This document shows, in pieces, positions 8,268-17,268 of a DNA stretch of 64,000 bases. Below the pieces are notes generated by a model. It was not told the DNA's origin. It did not search any database and saw only the letters and a program-made list of their open reading frames with translations. The DNA is from Fodinibius sediminis. Lineage in GTDB: Bacteria > Bacteroidota > Rhodothermia > Balneolales > Balneolaceae. The translations under genes and the position numbers were made by a program. Position 1 is the stretch's first letter, and each line of letters begins with the position of its first letter. Where the stretch lies: positions 62,001 to 126,000 of the forward strand of contig NZ_FXTH01000011.1 of the NCBI RefSeq assembly GCF_900182555.1, given 5' to 3'.

Positions 8268-9878
8268 ATGAAAAACTCAATTTATTTATTGATAGCATTA
8301 TTTTTGGCTCTAGGAGTAAATGGTTGTACTGATGTGTTGGATGTAACTCCCAGCGATGAATTGTCAGATCCAGTATTCTGGAAAACACAAGAAGATGTAG
8401 AACTAGCACTTACAGGCGCCTATCATGGCTGGGAATCAGGTGTAAATATCTTATTTCTTGATGCGATGAGTGATAATGGTTATGAACAATTTGGCTATGG
8501 ATTTAGGCAAAAAATAAATGGTCAAGTTAGCGCATCTAATTGGAGATCAAGTAGTTGGACAGCGCCCGCTAGTGGTAATGTAGCTAATTGGTTCACTTAT
8601 GAACGTATTAGAAAATACAATAACTTTCTTACTAAAATTGAAGATGTGGAATTAGATGCTGCTGTTAAAGAGAGATATAAAGCGGAAGTTCGATTTTTGA
8701 GAGCTTATGACTATTTCAATAAGGTGATGTTTTTTGGGGATGTTCCTCTTGTACTTGAAATTCAGTCTTCAGATGTAACCATGTCAAGAACACCTTCTTC
8801 AGAAGTTAAGCAGTTCATTTTAAGTGAATTAGAAGATATAAGTAATATACTTCCAGTACAGAATAATATTGACTCTCAGGGGCACATTACTAGTGGCGCT
8901 GCTCTTGCTTTAAAGGCGAGGTTGGAGCTTTATATGGAGAATTATAGTGATGCCATGGCCTCAGCTAAAGCCGTAATAGATATGGGGGTATATGAGCTAT
9001 TCCCGGATTACAGAGGACTGTTTTTAAGAGAAAATAACTCAATAAACAAAGAATCAATTTTAGAAATCCAATATGTCCAAGATGACTATTACAATATGTT
9101 ACCACAACTTAACCTTCCTGCGAGTGAAGGTGGGTGGTCTGCAGTAAGTGTTTCCAAAACAATGGTTGATGCTTATGAAACTGCCAATGGATTACCTATT
9201 ACAGAAGACCCTGAGTATGATCCTGATAATCCTTTTGAAAATCGGGATCCACGTTTAGAAATGACAGTAATTCATCCCGGTAGTTGGTGGAATGGGAGGT
9301 ACTATAACTCCTTGGACCAAAACTATATGAATAGTGATGGGGAAATGGTTTCTAATCCTGATTACCGTCAAAATGCAGCCGCTTCACGTGGGGGGCAACA
9401 ATTGAAAAAATATATGCAACCGGAAAGCATCGGAGATATGAATAATTATGACGCTAATATTATGGTTATAAGGTTAGCTGAAGTTTATTTAATCTTTGCA
9501 GAAGCCGCTCTTAAGACAGGTCAAGATATGGGTTTAGCTTTGGATTATGTAAATAAAATTAGGAGTAGAGCGGGTCACGTTGAAGCCACTGAACTGACCG
9601 AAGAGTTGATCCGCCGCGAACGGCGGGTTGAATTGGCTTTTGAAGGATTAAGATACTTTGATATTAAACGCTGGGATCTTGGACCAGAGGTTATTGATGG
9701 CCCCTATTATGGAAGTAGAGATGGTTCAGTGAATTCACAAACCGGTGAAGTTACCTGGGATGACGAATACATAATGTTAGAAGAACGAAATTTCATACCA
9801 GAAAGAAATTACCTGCTACCTATTCCCCAATCAGAAATGGATGCAAATCCAGAAATGACTCAAAATCCTGGCTATTAA
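8268..9878 (+). CDS. SusD/RagB-family surface glycan-binding lipoprotein (locus 1)
   Basis: This 536-residue protein starts with a lipoprotein signal peptide ending in a lipobox (LGVNGC, Cys about residue 20). It has the RagB/SusD pattern: FWKTQEDVELALTGAY near residue 43, RFLRAYDYFNKVMFFGDVPLV near 144, and a C-terminal SusD motif with RLAEVYLIFAEAAL near 400, RRERRVELAFEGLRYFDIKRW near 445 and the ending IPQSEMDANPEMTQNPGY. It should cap the SusC barrel at the cell surface and bind the glycan. It is as AT-rich as the preceding SusC barrel, suggesting both came together. A ThuA-domain gene starts only four bases after its stop, so the two are likely cotranscribed. Confidence 0.96.
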   Translation: MKNSIYLLIALFLALGVNGCTDVLDVTPSDELSDPVFWKTQEDVELALTGAYHGWESGVNILFLDAMSDNGYEQFGYGFRQKINGQVSASNWRSSSWTAPASGNVANWFTYERIRKYNNFLTKIEDVELDAAVKERYKAEVRFLRAYDYFNKVMFFGDVPLVLEIQSSDVTMSRTPSSEVKQFILSELEDISNILPVQNNIDSQGHITSGAALALKARLELYMENYSDAMASAKAVIDMGVYELFPDYRGLFLRENNSINKESILEIQYVQDDYYNMLPQLNLPASEGGWSAVSVSKTMVDAYETANGLPITEDPEYDPDNPFENRDPRLEMTVIHPGSWWNGRYYNSLDQNYMNSDGEMVSNPDYRQNAAASRGGQQLKKYMQPESIGDMNNYDANIMVIRLAEVYLIFAEAALKTGQDMGLALDYVNKIRSRAGHVEATELTEELIRRERRVELAFEGLRYFDIKRWDLGPEVIDGPYYGSRDGSVNSQTGEVTWDDEYIMLEERNFIPERNYLLPIPQSEMDANPEMTQNPGY

Positions 9879-9882
9879 TCAA

Positions 9883-10905
9883 ATGTGGTTATTAAACGAA
9901 ATGCATGGGAAGCGAATTCTCCTATTAGGAACGGTTTTGGTTTTGGCGGCTTTGGGTTATATGGTGACTACGCAGTATTACCAAAGTACTCCAATTGCTG
10001 ATAAATCGAACCCCGAAGAACTATTTGACAGAATCAATAACGATGATCCTGATGTTTATGAGCCAGCGGTACTTGAGTTGGCAGAACGGGGTTCAGAGGC
10101 GTTGATTGCAGTAATTCCACGACTCAAAGACGATAATCAGTTTGGCAAAGTGATTGCCGTTCTTGAACAACACGATATTTCTAAGCTTATTCCCATTGAA
10201 AAGCCGGTGGTCAAGGCAAATCAGGGTGGTGAAAAAAAAGTATTGATTGTCACTGGCCATGAATATCCGGGGCATCTCTGGCAGCGCACCGCTCCGGCGC
10301 TGGTCGATATATTGGCGGAAGATGCGCGGCTGGAGGTAAGTTATGTGGAAGATCCGCGTATTCTTGCTCAGCCTGAGCTAAACAACTATGATGTAATCTT
10401 TCTGAATTATCAGAATCACCAGGTGCCTGCTCCGCAGGGAGCACTGAATAATCTCAAACAGGTTATCAAAGGTGGCAAAGGGCTGGTGCTATTTCACTTT
10501 GCAAGTGGTGCCTTTATTGACTGGGAGACACGACAGTTGAATACCGAGTTTGCAGAAATCGCCGGCCGGGCATGGAATCCTGATCTTCCCGGTCATGATC
10601 CACGTGGCCCCTTCAAGGTGCGAATAACTGATACAGAGCATCCAATTACAAAGGGACTTTCGGATTTTGAAACCATAGATGAACTCTACACCTGCCTTGA
10701 TGGTACTGTCCCAATTCAGGTGTTGGCTAAGGCAACTTCCATCATGGACAACGAAGACCATCCAATGGCTTTTGTGCATAAAGCGGGCAATGGCCGTGTT
10801 TTCCATTCTCCGCTTGGCCATGACTTGGAAGCATTGAACGACCCCGTTAAGGAACTATATCGGCGTGGCACTCAATGGGCGGCAAAATTGGAGGTAGATG
10901 ATTAA
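9883..10905 (+). CDS. ThuA-domain protein with N-terminal membrane anchor
   Basis: This 340-residue protein has a hydrophobic N-terminal segment (about residues 9-29, RILLLGTVLVLAALGYMV) that would place it in the periplasm. A HEAT-like stretch follows at about 40-105 (DDPDVYEPAVLELAERGSEA). The ThuA fold, a class-I glutamine-amidotransferase-like domain, spans about 120-335 (VLIVTGHEYPGHLWQRTAP, YDVIFLNYQNH, GKGLVLFHFASGAF, HPITKGLSDF, GNGRVFHSPLGHD). ThuA-type proteins occur with sugar oxidoreductases that make or use 3-keto-sugars, but their exact reaction is not settled. ATG 9901 is a possible alternative start. G+C rises abruptly inside this gene at about 10250 (37 of 60 at 10261-10320), marking the end of the AT-rich block. 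Confidence 0.85.
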   Translation: MWLLNEMHGKRILLLGTVLVLAALGYMVTTQYYQSTPIADKSNPEELFDRINNDDPDVYEPAVLELAERGSEALIAVIPRLKDDNQFGKVIAVLEQHDISKLIPIEKPVVKANQGGEKKVLIVTGHEYPGHLWQRTAPALVDILAEDARLEVSYVEDPRILAQPELNNYDVIFLNYQNHQVPAPQGALNNLKQVIKGGKGLVLFHFASGAFIDWETRQLNTEFAEIAGRAWNPDLPGHDPRGPFKVRITDTEHPITKGLSDFETIDELYTCLDGTVPIQVLAKATSIMDNEDHPMAFVHKAGNGRVFHSPLGHDLEALNDPVKELYRRGTQWAAKLEVDD

Positions 10906-11006
10906 TGATGATAACCTGACAGCTATAACACAAGTGACATTTGGGAGAACAAGCCGTTCCCAACGCAACATAAGCTGACAACTCTAAATTAACAGGAAAC
11001 AAGGAA

Positions 11007-11912
11007 ATGGATAATTCAATATCAACAGAAAACAAGGGAATGAAAATAGGATTTCACACAGATGCCTTTAATACATCGTTTAAGAATTTTGAATTTGCTC
11101 TCCAATGGGCGAAAGAAAATAATGTCCATTATATTGAGCCTGGTGTTATTGATGGTGTAAGTTGGATTCATGGTCTTGGTTATCAACCACATATTGCACT
11201 CTACGAAGATCCACTATTGCTCAAAAATAAAATGAAGGAGGAATACGATGTCCAATTTTCCCAGATAGATGCGGCTTTTCCGCTCTCCGGGAAGGATGGC
11301 CCGCTCTATGGTATACCCTATGTTCTTAAATCAATCCCATGGGCTAAACATGCAGGTTGTCCATGTATTGCAGTAACCGACGGTTTACATAAACCGGAGA
11401 GCATGACGGATGAGGAAGCCATGGATATGATGAAACGGGGATTCGAACGGATTATCGAGGTGGCAGAAGCCTACGAGATACAGATCAATATTGAAGTCCA
11501 CGGTTACTTTACAACCAATCCGGATATGCTGGAAAAGATGCTAAATTTCTGTGACAGTGAATACCTTGGACTTAATATGGATACCGGAAACTCATATATT
11601 GCCGGACGCGATCCAGTTGAATTTTTAAAAGAGTTTATCAACAAAGTAAACCATGTGCACATTAAGGATGTGTCAGAGGAGCTGGATAAAATGCTGCGAG
11701 GAAAGGACACCGGAATTGCTTTGAGCCATTGTGCAATTGGTGCTGGTGTCAACGCGGACAATATTAGGCGTATCTTGTCTTTGCTGCATGATTCAGGCTA
11801 TACGGGTGTTTTGAGTATGGAGTGTGAGGGTAAGGGTGGCCCAATGATTGAGAGATCTCTGGAGTGGTTGCGTGCAACCATGGATGAATTGAGTATACCT
11901 GAGACTACATAA
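11007..11912 (+). CDS. Sugar phosphate isomerase/epimerase family TIM barrel
   Basis: This 301-residue protein of the AP-endonuclease-2/xylose-isomerase-like TIM-barrel family starts at ATG 11007; ATG 11040 (MKIGFHTDAFN) is an equally plausible start. Metal-site motifs are visible: INIEVHGYFT near residue 157 (Glu), LGLNMDTGNSYIAGRDP near 189 (Asp), VNHVHIKDV near 211 (His) and VLSMECEG near 270 (Glu). No signal peptide is seen, so it should act in the cytoplasm on a keto- or aldo-sugar. It sits between a ThuA protein and a Gfo/Idh/MocA oxidoreductase, the classic neighbourhood for keto-sugar conversion. The precise substrate cannot be read from the sequence. Confidence 0.85.
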   Translation: MDNSISTENKGMKIGFHTDAFNTSFKNFEFALQWAKENNVHYIEPGVIDGVSWIHGLGYQPHIALYEDPLLLKNKMKEEYDVQFSQIDAAFPLSGKDGPLYGIPYVLKSIPWAKHAGCPCIAVTDGLHKPESMTDEEAMDMMKRGFERIIEVAEAYEIQINIEVHGYFTTNPDMLEKMLNFCDSEYLGLNMDTGNSYIAGRDPVEFLKEFINKVNHVHIKDVSEELDKMLRGKDTGIALSHCAIGAGVNADNIRRILSLLHDSGYTGVLSMECEGKGGPMIERSLEWLRATMDELSIPETT

Positions 11913-12119
11913 TTGTGATTATGGTATTTAGAAAAAATCTTAGGCAAGTATGACAAAAAACAGCAGTCAACAACACTTGACCAATAATGGCGGTATAGTG
12001 ATTAAATCCATCTAAGGTGTATTTAACAAAGTTTGCAGTATTTTGAAATCGCCAGTTAAGGGTAGTTGCAGAACCTTTAAAATAAAATATAATTCGCTCT
12101 ATAATAAATATGAATAGAT

Positions 12120-13448
12120 ATGGAAAATGATAATAAAAAGAAAACTATAAATCATACAGGAATCTCCCGACGCGATTTTATAAAGAAAACAGGAAAAATG
12201 GCTGGCGGCGGGCTTTTTTTAGGATCGCTTCCGATACAGGCCTCGGCCTACGTCGGGGCAACCGCCACTATTAAGGTGGGTGTTATTGGTTGCGGTGGCC
12301 GTGGGACCGGGGCAGCTAATCAGGCCCTTATGGCTGACCCCGGGGTAAAAGTTGTTGCATTGGCTGATTTATTCAAAGACCGCATCGACAAAACCCATGA
12401 AACTCTTTCCGTGCGCCACAGTGACAAGCTGGATGTACCGGAAGAACGAAAGTTCGTAGGACTAGATGCATACAAAAAAGCCATAGAAGTTTCGGATGTA
12501 GTACTCATTGCTAATGCTGCAAAATTTCATCCACTGCACATGAAAACAGCTATTGAAGCGGGAAAACATGTTTTTGTAGAGAAACCTCATGCCATAGATC
12601 CTGCCGGTATCAAGGTGGTATCAGAGGCGCTAGAAATGGCCGAACAAAAAGGGCTTTGCCTAGTATCCGGTTTGCAAAACCGTTTTAATGCGGGCAGACG
12701 TGAAACTATCCGGAGGATTCAGGAAGGCCAGATAGGCGAAATTACAAGCATTGAGGAGAACTGGCTCAGAGGTCCCTATGGCAACACCAGCCGTCCGACG
12801 GGTATGACGGAAATGGAGATACAGTTTGGCAATCAATACCGGTTCTCTTGGCTGTCAGGTGATGATGTTACCCAGTCGCTGGTTCACAATCTGGATCGCG
12901 CCACTTGGGTAATGGGCGAAATAGCTCCAGAATATTGTACTGGAATGGGTGGTCGGTCAGGGGCACAAGACCTGTTGGGCAATGTGTTCGATCATAATTC
13001 AGTGGTTTATCACTACGGAAATGGAGTTCGTCTCTATGCCAATTGCCGAACCACACAGAGCTGTTATAACGAGCACTCCAGTATTGTTAAGGGTACCAAG
13101 GGTACAGCATATTTGTTGAACAACCGTATCACCGGGGAAAACCCGTGGGAATACGAGCAAGAAGTCTCAAATCCCTACCAAGAAGAACATAATCAGCTAT
13201 TTAAGGCCATTCGTAACGATGAACCTATTATCAGCGACTACATGGCCCGCAGTACTCTGGTGGCCATTATGGGTCAGCTTTCATGCTACAGTGGAAAGAA
13301 AATTACCTGGGAAGAAGCGGTCAACTCCGATTATTTCTTAGCCCCAGCTGTGGAAGAGTGCCGGATGGACATGGAACCGCCGATCATCCCAGATGAAAAC
13401 GGAGTCTATCCTGTATGTGCCCAACCCGGAATCACCAGCAATATCTGA
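12120..13448 (+). CDS. Tat-exported Gfo/Idh/MocA-family oxidoreductase
   Basis: This 442-residue protein begins with a twin-arginine signal (SRRDFIKKTGKMAGGG, residues about 17-32), so it is folded in the cytoplasm and exported with its cofactor. The Rossmann NAD(P) motif follows (KVGVIGCGGRGTGAA near 52), then the family motif VFVEKPHAID near 151 and the substrate domain with SLVHNLDRATWVMGE near 258. Members oxidise or reduce sugar hydroxyls, or in exported forms act as NAD-dependent glycoside hydrolases of the GH109 type. The ThuA and isomerase neighbours suggest a keto-sugar intermediate. The gene stands 207 bases after the isomerase; that gap holds only a 21-codon frame at 11950-12015 with no recognisable similarity. 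Confidence 0.9.
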   Translation: MENDNKKKTINHTGISRRDFIKKTGKMAGGGLFLGSLPIQASAYVGATATIKVGVIGCGGRGTGAANQALMADPGVKVVALADLFKDRIDKTHETLSVRHSDKLDVPEERKFVGLDAYKKAIEVSDVVLIANAAKFHPLHMKTAIEAGKHVFVEKPHAIDPAGIKVVSEALEMAEQKGLCLVSGLQNRFNAGRRETIRRIQEGQIGEITSIEENWLRGPYGNTSRPTGMTEMEIQFGNQYRFSWLSGDDVTQSLVHNLDRATWVMGEIAPEYCTGMGGRSGAQDLLGNVFDHNSVVYHYGNGVRLYANCRTTQSCYNEHSSIVKGTKGTAYLLNNRITGENPWEYEQEVSNPYQEEHNQLFKAIRNDEPIISDYMARSTLVAIMGQLSCYSGKKITWEEAVNSDYFLAPAVEECRMDMEPPIIPDENGVYPVCAQPGITSNI

Positions 13449-13626
13449 TGCTCACCGGTGGCTTATTGAAGGTTGCCCATTTGGGGTATAGGCTGATTGC
13501 CCTGATGGTTAGGGTCAACTGTACGTACATGCACTCGAGGGAATCGTTTGCTCGAAAAACTAAAGAATATATATTTAAATTTGTCATTCATGAAGAAGTC
13601 AAAAGAAAGTGGCGGGTATTAGTACA

Positions 13627-13858
13627 ATGACGATAGAGAAGTATAGTATTTACATTTATTTCTTGTTGTAGTGCTATTAGCGTCCTTATTTGTTCCGAAT
13701 TTTTTAACACCGTAAATGCAACTAGTCTGCTTCGACTTGCCTCTGTGCTGGGAGTAGTCGCCGTTGGTCAAACCATCATGATGGTCTCGGATGAGTTTGA
13801 TTTATCAGTTATTTCTACGATGACATATGTTGCCCAATTTATCGGGTTTGCTCGTTGA
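13627..13858 (+). pseudogene. Decayed sugar ABC-transporter permease (RbsC-like) fragment
   Basis: Joining frames across small shifts reveals the N-terminal part of a ribose/xylose-type permease. M-T-I-E-K-Y-S-I-Y starts at 13627, then LLASLFVPNFLTP (about 13672-13713), then, after a frameshift, LLRLASVLGVVAVGQTIMM and DEFDLSVIST ending in a stop at 13856-13858. The latter match the conserved RbsC region (ASxLGxxAxGQT...GIDLSVG). Only about 75 of the usual 310-330 residues remain, with at least two frame disruptions. It lies inside the keto-sugar locus, suggesting the operon once had its own inner-membrane importer. The rest of the gap 13449-13878 shows nothing recognisable. Confidence 0.75.
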
Positions 13859-13878
13859 TGGTCACAATCAACAAATAA

Positions 13879-14877
13879 ATGAGTTTAGTCAATCAAATTA
13901 TGTTTACATCCCGACTGCTTCTAACTTTTTATTTTTTGATTACAATTTTGTTTTATTCTTGTGCACACACAAATAATGAATCAAACATGCAAGCCGGGGT
14001 TTATGAAGAACACCACATACTATTTATAGCTGGCAAAGCTTCACATGGATTTGGCGAACACGAACACTTAGCCGGTAGTAAGCTTTTGGCCGCAACTATC
14101 GAAGAAGGAAATATTGGAATCAGAACTACGGTAATTAGCAATTGGCCTGAAGACGATTCTATTTTTGATAATGTGGACTCCGTGGTAATCTACTCAGACG
14201 GTGGTCCCGGCCACCCAATCATGGATCATTTAGAAAGTTTCGAGGAGGTAATGGACCGCGGAGTAGGATTTGTAACGTTGCATTACGCGGTTGTGGTACC
14301 ACCGGGAGAGGCGGGTGATCTTTTCCTGGAATGGCAGGGCGGTTATTTTGAAACCCATTGGTCGGTAAATCCTTTCTGGACTACAAAGATTACCGGTTAT
14401 CCAGATCATCCGATCAGTAATGGTGTCGGGGAAATTTCTATCCGGGATGAATGGTATTTTCATATGAGATTTTCGGAAAATGACGGAGAACTCACACCCA
14501 TCCTTACGGATCTTCCGCCGGAAGAAACTCTTACCACACGTGATGACGGTCCTTACTCCAATAATCCGTATGTTCGGGAAGCCGTTCTGGAAAATAAAGA
14601 AGAACAGCACATGGCATGGGCTTATGAAAGGTCAAACGGGGGGCGATCTTTCGGTTTTACTGGCGGCCACTATCACTGGAACTGGGGAGTCGAAAATTTC
14701 AGAAGGGTAGTTGTCAATGCCATCGTCTGGTCAGCCGGTGTTGAAGTTCCACCAGAAGGCTTGCAATTTTCACCAATCGATGTACTCGAACTCGCTGAAT
14801 TCATAGATGATCCGAATCCCGAAGATTGGAATCCTCAACCTATACAGGATATGTTGGATGAAGCTAACCAATATTAA
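13879..14877 (+). CDS. ThuA-domain lipoprotein
   Basis: This 332-residue protein has a lipoprotein signal peptide (hydrophobic TFYFLITILFYSC, lipidated Cys about residue 28 from ATG 13879). ATG 13900 would give a more compact signal. The ThuA fold spans about 45-290: HILFIAGKASHGFGEHEH, VVIYSDGGPGHP, GVGFVTLHYAVVV, HPISNGVGEISIRDEWYFHM, and a C-terminal FGFTGGHYHWNWGVENFR. Related proteins are often annotated as trehalose-utilisation proteins and occur with oxidoreductases of keto-sugar metabolism. This is the second ThuA protein of the locus; it differs clearly from the one at 9883, so it is not a recent duplicate. A 160-base gap separates it from the isomerase gene that follows. Confidence 0.85.
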   Translation: MSLVNQIMFTSRLLLTFYFLITILFYSCAHTNNESNMQAGVYEEHHILFIAGKASHGFGEHEHLAGSKLLAATIEEGNIGIRTTVISNWPEDDSIFDNVDSVVIYSDGGPGHPIMDHLESFEEVMDRGVGFVTLHYAVVVPPGEAGDLFLEWQGGYFETHWSVNPFWTTKITGYPDHPISNGVGEISIRDEWYFHMRFSENDGELTPILTDLPPEETLTTRDDGPYSNNPYVREAVLENKEEQHMAWAYERSNGGRSFGFTGGHYHWNWGVENFRRVVVNAIVWSAGVEVPPEGLQFSPIDVLELAEFIDDPNPEDWNPQPIQDMLDEANQY

Positions 14878-15037
14878 TGAGTTGGATACATTTATACTTA
14901 CGTTATTTACACTAAAAAAATGTGTAAAAAATTTATGAGTACAACGGGGTACAATAATTTTAAAACCAAGTTCTCAGAAATGGACATGATTAATAGCAGT
15001 GCAGGACACTCCACTGTCATGATGGGGGGAGGGTGAG

Positions 15038-15913
15038 ATGCCAAGCAAACTTTTTGATAGTATAAGTAACAAAGAAAAGGCCGTTCGCAACGGACGTATT
15101 AAACAGCTTATCGTATCGTGGCCATATATGGTTTTCGGTGAGGAATGGACGCTTGATGAACTTTGCCAGGTAGCGGTCAATTTCGGGGTGGAAGGCATTG
15201 ATCTACTCGGGCCTGATCAATGGCCTGTGATAAAGCGATACGGACTAACCTGCGGGATGTCGGTGAACGGAATGCCCGATCCGCCTTTCGAGAAAGGACT
15301 GAACAACCCGCGTTATCGCGATGAAGTTATTGCACGAACCAAGCGTCGAATTGAAGAGTGTGCAGACGCCAATATACCTAATGTGATCGCTTTCACAGGC
15401 TTTGAATATCGTGATTTGGACAATCCGGATGCAGGTGTTATTTCATTGGAAGAAGGTGCAAAAAATACTGTTGCAGGTTTGAAAGAATTGGCTCTTCATG
15501 CTGAACGCCATGGTGTAACAGTATGTCTGGAACATCTCAATTCAAGATTTAAAGATGATGATTTCAAGGGGCATCCAGGCTACCAGGGTGATGATATTGA
15601 TTATTGCGCTGACATTATTCGGAAAGTGGACTCTTCTCATGTAAAAATACTTTTTGATATTTATCATGTTCAAATCATGAACGGAAATATTATCGCAAGG
15701 ATTAAAGAGTACGGTACCGATCTAATCGGCCATATCCACACGGCCGGTGTTCCTAACCGCAGTGAATTGGATAACAAACAGGAACTTTTCTATCCACCCA
15801 TCATGGAAGCTCTGCTTGAAATTGGATATGAAGGCTATGTAGGACAGGAATTTATTCCTACTCGTGCTCCAATGGACGGACTAAGACAAGCGATAGAAAC
15901 ATGCAATGTATAG
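15038..15913 (+). CDS. Hydroxypyruvate-isomerase-like TIM barrel
   Basis: This 291-residue cytoplasmic protein matches the Hyi branch of xylose-isomerase-like TIM barrels. Diagnostic segments are QLIVSWPYMVFG near residue 23, VCLEHLNSRF near 161 (metal Glu), KILFDIYHVQIMNGN near 204 (metal Asp and His), IGHIHTAGVPNR near 229 and GYVGQEFIPTR near 266 (metal Glu). Hyi interconverts hydroxypyruvate and tartronate semialdehyde, but many relatives in sugar-degradation loci isomerise other keto-sugars, so the exact substrate is open. The gene ends the first locus; a small hairpin with a short T-tract follows at 15987-16010. Confidence 0.85.
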   Translation: MPSKLFDSISNKEKAVRNGRIKQLIVSWPYMVFGEEWTLDELCQVAVNFGVEGIDLLGPDQWPVIKRYGLTCGMSVNGMPDPPFEKGLNNPRYRDEVIARTKRRIEECADANIPNVIAFTGFEYRDLDNPDAGVISLEEGAKNTVAGLKELALHAERHGVTVCLEHLNSRFKDDDFKGHPGYQGDDIDYCADIIRKVDSSHVKILFDIYHVQIMNGNIIARIKEYGTDLIGHIHTAGVPNRSELDNKQELFYPPIMEALLEIGYEGYVGQEFIPTRAPMDGLRQAIETCNV

Positions 15914-15986
15914 AATTTAAAGAAAAGTATTACTATTAAATGTATTTTGTGGATGAAATTAAGCAACCATGACATGTTAAATTATT

Positions 15987-16010
15987 AACTCAGTTTTCAC
16001 TGAGTTTTAT
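15987..16010 (+). terminator. Weak intrinsic terminator after the isomerase gene
   Basis: AACTCAG (15987-15993) pairs with CTGAGTT (16000-16006) around a six-base loop and is followed by a short T-tract. The stem is only 7 bp, so confidence is moderate. Its position, 74 bases after the last gene of the locus, fits. Confidence 0.45.
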
Positions 16011-16141
16011 GGCCAATTATCAGACCGAACAATTAATCATAGTAATTACTTACCCAGCAACCATGGTCTGTTTACCAAAAACACTGGAATTGCGGGGGAA
16101 TATATGACTCTGTCCCGAAGTGAAAATCGCAGTATTTATAC

Positions 16142-16499
16142 ATGATGCAGAACAAGACTTTTATTTGGTGTCACTTTGCTTTGGTGAAGAACTCAACCGG
16201 GAAATGTGGATACAGTCAAATCGCCATGGGCATCCCAGCATTTTGGTCATAGATATCTGTTTGGAAATGTGGGGATTGATTTACTAAAGGCAACAAAAAA
16301 TTAGAGTTAAACAGCTGAACTGTTTGGCTATGGATTGAATGTGATTCACCGAATGATTCATTCAAGTACCAAGTGGGGATTTACCCGAAGAACTGCAGCC
16401 AGTGAAACGTTTGAATATATAAGTATAGATGATGAGGCCTTCAAGAAAGGCTTTCAATACATCTGTGCCATGTGCAATTTTAAAGTAGGTACATATTGA
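16142..16499 (+). pseudogene. Possible ISL3-family transposase remnant
   Basis: The last 48 codons (ATG 16353 to the stop at 16497-16499) read in part TKWGFTRRTAA, then ISIDDEAFKKGFQYICAMCN, which resembles the catalytic-domain start of ISL3 transposases (DE-x-x-F-x-KG-x-x-Y). Upstream frames from 16142 contain a Cys-rich stretch (WCHFALVKNSTGKCGYSQ) that could be the decayed zinc-finger N-terminus, but frames are broken. No terminal inverted repeats were identified. Confidence 0.4.
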
Positions 16500-16515
16500 G
16501 CCCCTCCCCATAATT

Positions 16516-16725
16516 CACCCACTCATAAGTAGAGAATCGGGCGTTATGTGATGTTTCTGAATGTACTCATTCGGCGTTAAATCTCCTAGTGGGCTGTGAG
16601 GCCGAAAGGAGTTATATTCGCTTCTCCAAGCCTCAATTTTTTGGCGGGCATCATCCAGGGATAAAAACCACGGAAGCTCCCATTGATAGACTCAATATAA
16701 GGGTTGTCGGAAATACGACTATTTT
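16516..16725 (-). pseudogene. IS3-family transposase (OrfB) C-terminal remnant
   Basis: Read on the minus strand this gives [14 protein letters not shown], then after a frameshift and small deletion [20 protein letters not shown] and [18 protein letters not shown], ending at a stop on 16516-16518. This is the typical end of the DDE integrase domain of IS3-family OrfB (DN-x-x-IES-x-NG, W-x-x-x-YN, RPHS-x-LG-x-L-x-P). The N-terminal two thirds and OrfA are missing, so it cannot be active. Two open frames on the + strand here are shadows. Confidence 0.8.
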
Positions 16726-16779
16726 AGCAAGCTCCAAACTGAAGGAAAATACCAGAATGGATTTACGTATTTAAACTTT

Positions 16780-17007
16780 GATTACCGAATTGGATCTATG
16801 ATTTATACCAGTAATTGGATCGAGCGACTGAACCGGAGTTTTCGCCGGGTCCTAAAGATGAGATTAAGCATGCCCGACGAGAAGTCCATGCTGGTGTTGC
16901 TGGGGAATGTGACCCGGAACCAGCGAGCCTACGGGCGGAGGCTTACGCATATGGATAAGAAACAAATCCTGTTCCCTCAACAAAATAATTCCCCGAAAGA
17001 GTTCTGA
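16780..17007 (+). pseudogene. IS256-family (mutator) transposase C-terminal remnant
   Basis: The 69-codon frame from ATG 16798 begins IYTSNWIERLNRSFRRVLKM and continues PDEKSMLVLLGNV. This is the conserved C-terminal segment of IS256/mutator transposases (IYT-x-N-x-IE-x-LNR-x-x-R). Only about one sixth of a normal transposase of about 400 residues remains, so it is dead. It directly abuts the IS3 remnant on the opposite strand. Confidence 0.85.
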
Positions 17008-17268
17008 AAAGTTATTATCCTGCTATCCTATACAAGGAAACGGGCAGCCACACTCTGTGGGGAAGTACCAGGAGGTCATTGATTTCGCAGTAGAAAACAA
17101 TGACATTAGTACGCTTACATGAAGTGTTTTAAACGATATGAGGGATATGGAAAATGGATTGAAGCCGTCGACTAATTGCTATATATACATTGAACAGATA
17201 TTGATAATAAAGGAATAAAGGCCATTCGTTTTGCGCATTTTATATTGTAACCGAAAAATAAATACGCT
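17008..17268. other. Gap after the IS remnants, possible decayed coding
   Basis: A short frame around 17040-17130 reads SVGKYQEVIDFAVENNDIST before a stop and looks protein-like, but I cannot assign it. No terminal inverted repeat or promoter was identified with confidence. Confidence 0.25.
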
